64,000 nucleotides of DNA from Undaria pinnatifida (lineage: Eukaryota; Sar; Phaeophyceae; Laminariales; Alariaceae). Positions 1 through 11,300 of the stretch are shown piece after piece. Each line of letters opens with the position of its first letter. Position 1 is the first letter of the stretch. The position numbers were made by a program, and so were the translations under genes. The notes below the pieces were generated by a model that worked only from the letters and a program-made list of their open reading frames with translations, had not been told where the DNA came from and did not search any database. The stretch lies in the NCBI GenBank assembly GCA_012845835.1, contig JABAKD010000029.1:1556970-1620969 (forward strand), read 5' to 3'.

Positions 1-1019
1 TAGTACTGTAGTAGTAGCAGTACAACATGAGACACACGCATCAGACACATCTTCTGTCTGCTGTGAGCACGCAACACGTATCACAGGCATACTCGTGCTG
101 CTGCTGTGTCCCACTATCCTCTGGCACACACCTCAGGCCTCGCTACGTGCCGATGGGATCGGATAGTGATGGTGATGATACGAGAGTCTTGCCACTCTCA
201 TCGCAGTCGCGATTGCACCATTCACCAAGCACAGAGAAACACGCTGCTACTACTTGTATTTGTCGAGGACAAGGACAGCAGCCGTCTGCGACATTTCGTT
301 ATTGATGCGCGAAATCGACGGGAGCGAGGGGGAAGACAACCCTCCTCCCGTCCAGCGCACACGGCGTGTTTTCCCTCGCCCCACCTACAAAGCTTCATCT
401 GCGTGTGCGCTGAGATGCTCTGGTGCCGCTAACTCGTGCGAGTATGTACGTGGTCGAGCGATCGCAGCTGTTGATTATTTTTGGCGAGAAATTTGTTCAA
501 AAAGCAATTGGTAAATTCGGATCTCATTTCAAGGGTCGTCGATCCGACTATGCCGGTCTGATTCTGCCGTCCCAAAACCAAGCTCATGTTCTATTTCGGA
601 TACGCTATTAGAAGAGATGGCCTAAGAAGGAAGAAAAACAAAGGGAAAAACAAGTGAAACACAGAGGGAAACAGGACGGCACGAGAAACATGAAAAAGAA
701 ATAGAGCACAACAGCCAGCCGGACAACTAGCAACAAAGCAGATGAAGCCATCCAACCAACGTCCGAGGCAGCAACCATATTGGCTCTCGAATTACCCTAT
801 TGCTGCAGGAGCAGGAGCATTGCAGCATGGTCTATCACCTCTGACGACAGCAGTGGTGCCCATACCGCCATCGTCGACCCCGTACAGCTACAAGTAAGCC
901 GGAGCTAAATAATACAGCAAGCAAAAACACAGCTACAAAGCAGATGACGGCGTCCAGCCAGCGTCGGGGCGCCCCACAACTGGGTTCCGGATGCAGCGGC
1001 TAGAGAGTATTGTTAATAT
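1..1019. other. Left edge without a supported exon
   Basis: Open frames occur at 27-514 but none has both good splice borders and a link in phase to the hydrolase. A diverged direct repeat (AAAGCAGATGAAGCCATCCA near 736, AAAGCAGATGACGGCGTCCA near 938) is present. The missing hydrolase 5' exon could lie here or beyond the edge. Confidence 0.5.
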
Positions 1020-1960
1020 GCCAGTAGACTACGGGTATAAGGGTAAAAGGTTGGACTAGCCAATCACTGCTGTGGATGTATACCAGTATGTCGGAGGGTA
1101 TTAATCTCCTACCGGACTTTCGGTGTATATCTCGAGAAAGGCTAACCTTTTACCAGCCCAAGCCAAGCCTTGCAACCCCCCTTCCCCCACCTGGAACGGT
1201 GGGGTAGCAGGCCGGTCGGATATACGGGTGGTTGTGTCGATTTATAGCCAACACTAAGTGGTTCCAATTCCTGGGGGCCCAGGGAAAGTATTCCTTGTTC
1301 GACATGGGGGATTCCTTTGAAGAAAATTGTTGATGGGCGGTGAGATTCAACCTCACGATCCCGAAAACCCAGGTCCTACCGACGATTTCGATTATTCCAC
1401 GCGATTTTCGATAGAGGGTCGTATTGGTTGTCCAGATAATTACGGGTGTATGGTCGACGACTTTTTGCCTACTCAAGGTAAGCCTTACAACATGCTCTCC
1501 CTCACTGGAGGGGCTGGAGAGCAGGTCAGGGAGGGGGAGCAGGTCGGCCGGATGTCTCAGAGGACCAATATAGCCAACACCAAGCGATTCCAATTCCTGG
1601 GGGCCCAGCGAGAGAATTTTTCAGGTTCGACCTGAGGAAAATCTTAAAAGTTTATTTTCGTGGACGGTGGGATTCGAACTCACGATTCCGAACACCCAGG
1701 TCATGCCGACGACGCTATTTGTTGAGGTGCTAGAGGGCATTAGTGCACTAGGCTATTCGTAAAAGGCTAACCTTTTTGTATACCTAAACTAAACCTTGTA
1801 ACACTTTCCCACCCTGGATGGACTTGATAGCAGATCGGCCGGACATACGGGGAAACGTGTCCATAGCCAGGTGGTTCCAATTCCTAGGGGCCTGTTTTTG
1901 CTCTTGTGCACTCGCATTCGCTCGGAAACATCAAATGGTATTAAGTATGCTGTAATTGAG
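1020..1960 (-). repeat. Three head-to-tail copies of a second tRNA-related repeat
   Basis: GGTTCCAATTCCTGGGGGCC-type blocks lie near 1260, 1588 and 1872, and CACGATTCCGAACACCCAGG-type blocks near 1350 and 1680. The latter, on the minus strand, carry a box B-like GTGAGTTCGAATCCC. Pieces of the same family occur near 22560 and 34240 (AGCTTACCCAAACTAAGCC and its reverse). Confidence 0.6.
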
Positions 1961-2224
1961 TGGATGCCCGCGGACATATTAGAGCAGTTTGCTCATTGAT
2001 TCATTTTACTTGTGCGCCTTCTTCGTCTGGTGTGCTTTAGGTGGGAAAGTGTAGTATTTCCCGGCCGAAATTTCATTTTGTTCTTTTGAGATCTCCCCAG
2101 GACTCCAGCACCTTTGTGTGACCGCGGACTCTAGACTTCTGGCAAAAGATAATGTGGGACAACAGCAAGTAGTTAGCCTCCCCGTATCCGCCATCTAACC
2201 TGTTTTGTGTTCCTGTCCGCACAG

Positions 2225-2383
2225 GCGAGGTCGTCCCACGAGCGCGCAGTGGTGTCCCGTGAAGATAATTTCATCCGGTACAAGGCCTACGGAGACGAGT
2301 CGAAGCCGCCGCTGGTGATCGTTCCCGGCCTTGATGGCGTCACTGCCTTCTTCGCGGATGTGCTCCCTGAGCTGACCTTGAAT
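2225..2383 (+). CDS. Hydrolase exon 1 (first visible)
   Basis: This exon encodes 53 residues and runs from a pyrimidine-rich acceptor (tcctgtccgcacag) to the donor AAT|GTGAGT, phase 0. It carries the first core strands and the loop VPGLDG, which takes the place of the usual HG oxyanion motif. The reading frame is also open for 18 bases upstream, but the acceptor makes that intron. Confidence 0.88.
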
Positions 2384-5300
2384 GTGAGTGAGGCAGTCGT
2401 AGTGGACGCTGTCGCGTTTTCACACCTTCGACCGTACTTCCGGAAGGATGATATCAGACGCGGCAACCTACAAGTGCGAGACTACGGATGACTTTGCCCA
2501 TGTGTTTACATCACAAAACGTAAGTACCAGATAAAGTAAAGTACCAAAAACTGTTGCCGTGTTTGAGGTGGCCCTCGCAAATTTTTCCAGAGACGACGCA
2601 GCGAGGCCGGCTGTTTCAACGAAATAATTGGATTGGTGAGTCCGCAGCTTTTTTTTTCGCTCCCCAGCTGTGTCGATCAATATCTTGATACGAGTGTATG
2701 TATATATATACCTGGTGTACAGATAACCTCTAGGAACGTGTTGCCAAATCGTGCCCTTAGGCCCTAACTGCTGCTGTTACGGGTTGCCAAAGCGCGCCCT
2801 TAGGATCGTCCCCAACAAACGCAACAAATCACTTTTCGTTCGTGAAAAAAAAAACATGACGTTCTACATTCCTGGTATTTTAAAATCCGTTCTGAAATAT
2901 CACGTTAAAAATCGAGCTTTTTTTTTCGTCACGTATCGTGGCATCACTTTGGTTGGGAAAATTAAAACGCAATACGTACTCGTAGTCAAAATCGCGCTTT
3001 GTGATTTATATCACGATCCGCAAAAAGGTCGCGTATTTCTTGTCCCGCTCTGTGTCATTTTTTTTGTTCGTTAGAAATGATCCTTAACACCTAGCTGATG
3101 CTGCCCTTTTATGCCCTGATCCCTCCGATACTCCTGATGTATCTGTACACTCGTGCATTCGCGCCTTCTTCGTTGCCTGCCCGAAGTGTTTATAGGCTCA
3201 CGTGGTGATGCTCAACCTGCTGCTGCTGTTGGTGCCCCCTCTGGGCCCACCTTGTCTGCTCCCGCTGCACCCTGCCCTCCTGTTATATGGCACTCCTGAT
3301 GTAACTGTACACTGATCTATCTGTATTCTGATGCACCTGTTTGCTGGTGCAACTCTATACTAAGGTAACTGTATGCTGGCGTATCTATCACAATGATGTG
3401 TAACTGCATACTCCTGCATGCACACCTTCTCCTTTCTTTGCCCGTTGTATGAATAGTTTCACGTGGTGATGTTCAACCTGCCCCTGGTGGTGCCTCCTCT
3501 GAGCCAAGCAGCGGCGGACGCGGAGGTGTACGACTTTCCCTTCATCGCTCGGTGCTTGGCGGAGGTCATGGACGAGGCGAGAAACACAGTAGTACTTGCG
3601 GGCCCGTAAATGCGTGTATGGTGCGTGGTTTATGGAAAGTACCAACAAAAAATTGCCTGCCAGGTATGAATTATATTTTGGCCGACGTTTTTCCGACAAT
3701 CGATTTTTTTCCGGGCAAGTTCCTCACAGGTCGGCCAAGGATTGGGGTTGCAGTTAAGGTTGAATGTTCAACCTGCCCCTGTTCGTGCCTCCTCTGAGCC
3801 GAGCAGCCGCCGAATCGGAGTTGTACGGTGTACCGCACATCGCGCGGCGCTTGGCGACGGTCATGGACATCGGGAGGAAACGTGTTAGTAGATAGCTGGT
3901 TCGCTGGTTAACCCATTCGGGTAGAGCTGTGAGTCAGCAACGTTTTGCGACTAATAACTAATCGGTAGGTACCGTTATCCAACTAATGAGCTTTGGTCGG
4001 CAAGTCAGCTGGCGAAACCGGCTGATGGCCAGCCGGCGTCAGGCGAACGAAGCGAGTTTAAGTAGCTCCCTCCAGCCGAGGGGGCCCCGCCGAAAAAAAG
4101 AAAACGTATATCTCGCACTAACAATCCTTACTACGGGTGTAGAACCCCAATGAGTCGGCTAGTTGGCACCCCCAGGAAACGACTGTAATAGCGAACACTC
4201 CGACTAGTAACTGGTCGATGGACTTTGTTCGTGGCGACTCACAGCTCTATGGGACTCCTGAGGGGGAAATGTGTCGAAAATTGGCGAATACAGCGTCGGC
4301 AGCACCAAGAAATACGAGCTGCTGGGGCAGAAGATGTGTTGAAAGTATAGCGTATGGAGGTGTACGACGCGCGCGCAGCATGCCGATAGTTGTATTTTTC
4401 CGCTTCACGCTCTTTCCTTGGACGGGCGGTGACGCCGCACGTCCTCGCGATACATTTTTTAGTCGCTATGTTTTGGGGCTCACAATGGTTTATTTTGCCG
4501 GTTATCAGCAACTTCCCGCGAAATTTCACAAGGAAGAAGCTTATCCGAAATGCGCATTATTTCTAGAAAAGGGTGCATTTATCAGAGATTTTCCCCGGTC
4601 TTGACCCGACCCGCGGGTCGTTTTCAAGCGGGTCGGGTCAAAGGGTTTTGGAAATCTCCCTTGTCAAGTCGGGTTGGGTCAGGAGATGTTCTAAACCTCC
4701 CAAGTCTTGTTGGCTCGGGTCAGGAGGTTTCAAAACCTCACGCATCTGGCTGGTCCACCCTGAACCGACCCGTGCGAAGTGACTCGACCCGTGACAGGCC
4801 CTGATATCTATGCCGCGATCCGAGCGCATCGATGTCAGCAGGAGCGTTACGCTTCGTCGTGCTCAAAGCACCCCACGTTATGGGAGGAGCCCGAGGCGGT
4901 AACTGTACAGTACGCGACGCCGCGCACAGCACTCCCGACACGGGGACAAACCACTTGGAATTAGACGAGGCTAACTTTAGGCATTGGAAATGGGTTAAAA
5001 GGCTCTCATTTCTTGGGACCATGTTGAAAAGAACCCACGATGGACGCGTAAACCGTACCGGGGATACCGGGTGGATTTAGATAGATGTACAAGGTTACCC
5101 TTCGGGATGTGGTTGGCTTGTCATCCCGGGGGGGGTGTTGCAAGAGAAAAGGGCGTTCCTGTGCTTCAAGGGCGATACCATGTACGGTATCATTAAGAAT
5201 AAGGACTTGAAAGTTAAATAAAAATATGTGCATGCGACCCACCGCGCAAGAAACCCGGACCAGCGCAAACGACTATACCAGGTGTATTGTAGTCTATGTC

Positions 5301-8300
5301 CCCCTGTTGGTTATTGATAATATTTACTGTATATTCCCCCATAAATGGTATGGGTCCGACTCAAGTTCTCAAGTGCGGCAGGGTATATCTCACACTGATT
5401 TCATCGTTACAAAATGGTTTTCTTACGTTTCGTGCGAAAATCAAAGCGTCAATTTCTTCAATGTTCATTTTTTTGGGGGTGTTCTGTCCCGTGCTGTAGA
5501 AATCCCCACCGCGAGGGGGTAAGAAGAGGCGCGAGCTTAGGCAGGGGGCGGGAAGGAAGGACCCCGCCGTTGCCACCGTCGTATTTACGCTGTGTTATTG
5601 TGCGTGTGTCGGGGTTTCCTGTCGGATTTGCAGGCGGAGATCAAAGGCGGGGCGAGCATCTTGGGCGAGAGCTTTGGGGGAATAGTGGCCCAGCAGTTGA
5701 CCCTGGACTTTCCGGAAAAAGTCGACCGGTGAGTTGAGTTGAGTCGCTGGTTAACCCCCGACGCGCGCGACGGTAGGGATGGCGACGTGTTCTACGACAG
5801 GTATTAATAGCACTTTTCGGTAAAACTGTTTCTGATGTACAGGGCTCTTCAACGCCTGTTCAACTGGAAACCCATTGTTGGGGACAACTATACGTGGAGA
5901 TGGTGTAGGGAGGGGTTTCGGGGCTCTTGAAGGGGTTAACTGGGAAGTACCCAATATATATCATCGGAATACCAATTGTTGTGTTTCACGTTTGTTTTCG
6001 TATTTTCGCTGACCATGGGATAGTTTACCTGGTTTGCTATTTTTTTATGTATATCGCATTCCAGTTTTTTGGTGAGGCGTAGGAGATCTGCTGGTAAGGT
6101 GCCTCAGAAGAAAAAGGTAGGCTCTACCCCTACAGCAGGGGTCTCCCGATAAGGTGGTATCCCTGTACAAGGCGGTATCCCGACGTAAGGCGGCCAAAAT
6201 CGCTTGGCGCGACTGGGGAATTGCGCTCATAAACTGGAATGAATATGGCGGCTTCCCCTGATAAGGCGGTCATATTGCCCATTATAGCACATCGCTGCCT
6301 TGAGGGGGGGGGGGTACTGTACTTGGAAGTGTTGTGGGTCTGAGCACTTTTGATGGGTGTGGTTAGAGACCGTTGTGTGCTGGTTGATGGGGACATTGCT
6401 GCGCCCCGCGCGCACGTGTGATCGCGCTCAATAAAACTCTTGTGGTTCTTCGCTGGTGGGAGCTGTCTTTTCTCGCTTTCTGAAACACCTCTTGCGCTTT
6501 TGTTGTGTGTTGCGCGAGGGCTCTGTGCGTTAGCTGAATTATGGATTTGACGGTTATTAATAGCCATCAGTTGGATGGCGGAGTAAAATAGCAACTAAAC
6601 GACTTAGACAAACTAACCGACTTAGACGAGCTAGCCGACTTAGACCAACTAACCGACTTAGTTTTTAATGCTTAAACGCTGCAAGTCGAGCCACAAGTGC
6701 ACGAGTGAGGTGCAAACACGCAGAACTCGGCTAATTACCTCACAAAACTAGCCGTAATGTCGTAATACAGCACAACTGCAATGTAGTACCAGGTATAATA
6801 GCCAAGTGGTAACTACTCGGCGACTTACTCTTCGTATACAGTAGGGGTTCCCCCAGTATTGCGGTGGTGTGCCAGAGCAATATGACCCGCCTTATATAGG
6901 GAAGCCGCCTTATTCACACCAGGTTATGAGTGCAATTCCCCAAACGCGCTACGTAAGCGATTTTACCCGCCTTATATCGGGATACCGCCTTATATAGGGA
7001 TACCGCACTATTGGGGGACCCCTACTGTACAGCGTACTGTGTATACTGTTAGCATGGTAAGCCCCTTGACAGCCCTAGCGTTGCGGGGTTTGAAGCGCAC
7101 TGCAGTGATGCCCGACGCGGTACCGTCGGTGCGCTCTCCTTTCCCCGTTGGGGGTGGTCGGCTTTTCGACTATAGTAACAGCAGCAGCTCGGTCGCGTTC
7201 GACGCCGTGTGTAGCGATGTTGACTCGAGATGGGTGCTTGCTCGTGGGCTTGATGCCTGCTCCACATAATGTCGACGAAATGACAATAAAACGAACGTTT
7301 GCGTGCTGGCATGTTCGCGTGATACCGATAATCGACATTAGAACACACGTTTACGTGCTGGCATCTCTGCATGATCACCGCCGATGTATGCATACGTACG
7401 CATGTGGGCTATCGCGTTCTTATGTTTGTTTGTTTTGCTGTCATTTATCCTGCCACCGTGCTCACCGTTATTTTCTTGTGCTGCCTATTGCCCTGTTGCC
7501 GTACTCACGACTGTTTGTTGTGTCGATTTTCCTGTCAACGATAGGCTCGTCCTCTTGAGCAGTCTAGCGAAGCCCGAGCTGACCCCTGCCGTCATGCTCA
7601 AGGTGAGACAGTACCATCGCCTGATCCCTGTTGAGTAACTTTGTCAGGAGGCACCAGTTATATGCAGCGTTAATCACACCTTGACCCCCCCGCACACTGA
7701 AAATAGAATACGACGCTTTGACGGCCATCCGTTGCAGCCCTCATTTCCCGTATTGTAACATGATTTCTTCTTCAGTAGCCTGGCCAAGCCCGACCTGGCG
7801 CCTTCCGTCTTGCTCAAGGCGAGACAGCGCGACCACCACCTCTGGCATCCGTTGGGGTGCTTGAAGAGCTTTCTCCAAAGTTTACTGTAAATATGACAGG
7901 AGACGGTGGTTTTTCGGCGGCGTCAAGTCACACTCTTAGGAGATCCCACACTACAAGTAGCATACTTCGTGTTATGTCTAGACGGCCGTCTGTCACCGGC
8001 CTTGAAACTACGTGTAGACGGCTGTCCATCCCGGACCTTATTTACGTCTACACGGCCGTCTGTCATGGACCTTAATTACGTACAGACGGCCGGTTGTCAC
8101 GGGCCTTAAGTACGCCTAGACGGCCGGACGTCATGGACCTTTATTATGTCTAAGCAGTCGTCCGTCACGGACCTAAGTGCGTCTAGACGGCCGTCCGTCA
8201 TGGACCTTGATTACGTCTTGACGTCCGTCTGTCACGGGCCTGAATTTTCCTCTCTTGGCTTGTCTGCTCTTATTAGCCTGGCCAAGCCCAAGCTGGCGCC

Positions 8301-11300
8301 TTCGGTCTTGTTTTTTATGAGACGGGGCCACCACCCCGTCCTTTCCCTCTCCCGCAAAAAACGGCCAGGAGACGGCGGCATTGGGAGAGGGTACCGGCTT
8401 ACCGCTTGTTCGATACATTGATAGCTGGCTGTGTGGCCGACCCTCGATCTGGGTGGATTCAGCGTGCCGAATGCTACTTAAAAAAATGTGTGTGCGCGTT
8501 TATTGACCCATGATACATGTCGAAATGTTAGTGGTTGACCAATGAACGGGTTTCTGAAATAGGTGGTGGTCTCTACTGGTTTTCGGCGTCGTCAGTCACC
8601 CCGTGTTTCGCGGTTACCTCCGGCGTTATTCCGTTGTCGTACCCTGCTGCGTTTTTTTCCCGCTGCCTAACGTGGGAGCATGAGTTTTGACGATCGAATC
8701 CGTAACTTGCACGGGGAGAGTTATGGCATGCTGCCGGTTGATGGTGTTGGATATGAGATGTTTTATACCTGGTAGGGGGTAGACGTAACCATCACACGAA
8801 GCTTCCAAAGATGCGTTTGGACGAAATGCTCGATCTCGCAGCCGAGGTGCCTTTTTCATGTTTATAACTGTAGTGGGGGGTGATTAATATAAGTTCCAGA
8901 TAAGCAAATCATTCGCTTGGGTTGACTGCATTTTTTCGTGTTCGTGGAGGACAAATACACAAGTATAAACGTGTATAAGTGTTGGTTTAGTGTTCAGTAG
9001 GGGTGTTGGAACTCAACGTATTCACACTAACGCAAGACGACATTCGACCTTCGAGGGAGACGGTACAGGTGCTAATGTCGGTGCTAAGGCGCTGCCGATT
9101 ATGATGCGGATGTTGTTGATCTAACGCTGCCGTTTAATCCTGGTTGCACCCCTCGTGCCCTTCCGCTCTCCTCATCACGCAAGTTTAACTTCGTACTTCC
9201 CGTGCTGGAGACTATCGGCTACGTGGTCCCGTTCTTGGCACAAAGCCTCTTCGCTGTGGCGCACCTCCCAGATGTGGTGAGCGACGCGAGCTACGAACGG
9301 GGGAGGGGGAGGTACTCGTTTGTTGTTTGCCTTAGTCATTCGACCATTGACCACGCATCCATTTCCAGACGGAGCATCGCTTCTACTCCTAACAGAGATG
9401 CCTCCAACATTTGGGCGCTCAGTACGTTTCTTCCATAGGTGTTACATCAAGGGGGGGGGGTATTATTTGTATAGTGAATGACCTTAGTTCGTAGGGCCAA
9501 GGCCCTCGCATCTTCACCATGCCGGTACGGCCCGCAGCAGGGGTACAGCACGAGTCCTCCAGTAAGGCGGTGGTGTGCCAGAGCAATACGACCGCCTTAT
9601 ATAGGGAAGCCGCCTTATTCATTCCACGTTACGAGTGCAATTCCCCAGTAGCGCCAAGCGATTTCGACCGCCTTATATGGGGATACCGCCTTACTCCGAC
9701 CGCCTTATTGGGGGACCCCCACTGCTGTCCGATAAGGGTACAGTAGGGCAATACGACCGCCTTATATAGGGAAGCCGCCTTATTCATTCCACGTTACGAG
9801 TGCAATTCCTCAGTAGCGCCGAGCGAGTTTGACCGCCTTATATGGGGATATCGCCTTATATAGGGATACCGCCTTGTTGGGGGATACCGCCTTGTTGGGG
9901 GACCCTTACTGTAGCGGATTTTGCCGGGCTGCGATGGGGTTATGATTTTTTGTCCGTGCCAAACCTTTACTGATGGATGGGAACCCCTCAATCGGGGGAT
10001 CTACGCAGTATTGTTGGAAATGGCGGTATTAGTTCGTTGTATACCTAGGCCGTGGTATTGTCCATGGAGATACGCTTTCATTTTTCGATTACAATAAATA
10101 AATAAGTGCGTCAGCCGCGGGTTCGGTACATTTAAGGCTCGATACTTATCTTTGCAAGCTGCGCGATACACCGGCCGCTTCGCTCGTTTTTACAGATGTA
10201 GTTTAGTCTGTACTATTAGTAGCGCTTTTTTGGCCGAAACATTTCTGACTCACAGGGTTAACTTCGTCAACGAACAGATTACCCGGCATCGTTGGAGCAC
10301 AATGTGCGTTAACCAGTGTGACTATTTTACGTATCTAGCCCACGGGTTTGTTCATCGGGTTTACTCTTTTTCGTTTTTGTCTCCAAGCCTTTGTTTTGGG
10401 GTTTACGTAGAAAGGGCTCTTCAAGTTCCGAGTCTGAGAAAAACGAAAAAGAGGAAGGTGCTCGTACGCACCTCTATCGTGGCGTGTATTCCTTTTTCTC
10501 CAAAATGGTTTTGACTGCCGGGGCTCCTCGACTAATCACTACACTGCTCGATACGGTTGCAACATCGTTTATCTTTACAAAATAAATTGGGTGCATGCCC
10601 TAATGAGGGGTCGTTCATCGAGTTACACTTTCAGTCTGTCCCGCATTAAGTTGGGGGGAGGATTGACGAATATTGCTGACGATTGCTGCATCCTTCGCGC
10701 GAAGCAACCCGGGCTGCTGCTAGATCCAGTTGGCGACGGTTTCACTGTTGAACTCCAATGCAACGTACCTGTAAGACACGACACGCATAGCTTGCACTGC
10801 CGTGTGCTGGTGCATGCTCCAAGCCATGACAAGGACGCGCTAAAACTTTTGTGTTGTCGCTGTATGATATGGTATGATATGATACGGTATGGTATGGTAT
10901 GGTATGATGATATGATAGGATAGGATATGATATGATATGGTATGGTATGGTATGGTATGATATGATATGGTATGATATGGTATGGTATGGTATGATATGA
11001 TGTGATGTGATGTGATATGATGTGATGTGATGTGATGTGATGTGATGCGATTTGATGTGATGTGATGTGATGTGATGTGATGTGATGTGATGTGATGCGA
11101 TTTGATGTGATGTGATGTGATGTGAAGTGATGTGATGTGATGTGATGTGATGTGATATGATATGGTATGGTATGGTATGTACATATAACCCTAGAGGATA
11201 GGATTAATGGTGGGGTTGAGTTAAACCCTAGAGGATTAGTGGTGGGGTTGGGTTTAACCCTAGAGGATTAGTGGTGGGGTTTTTCATCGGGTTTCGCTTT

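Noticed and set aside
10840-11184. 114-residue minus-strand frame of Ser/His/Ile/Thr
   Set aside because: It is a translation of the pentanucleotide microsatellite.
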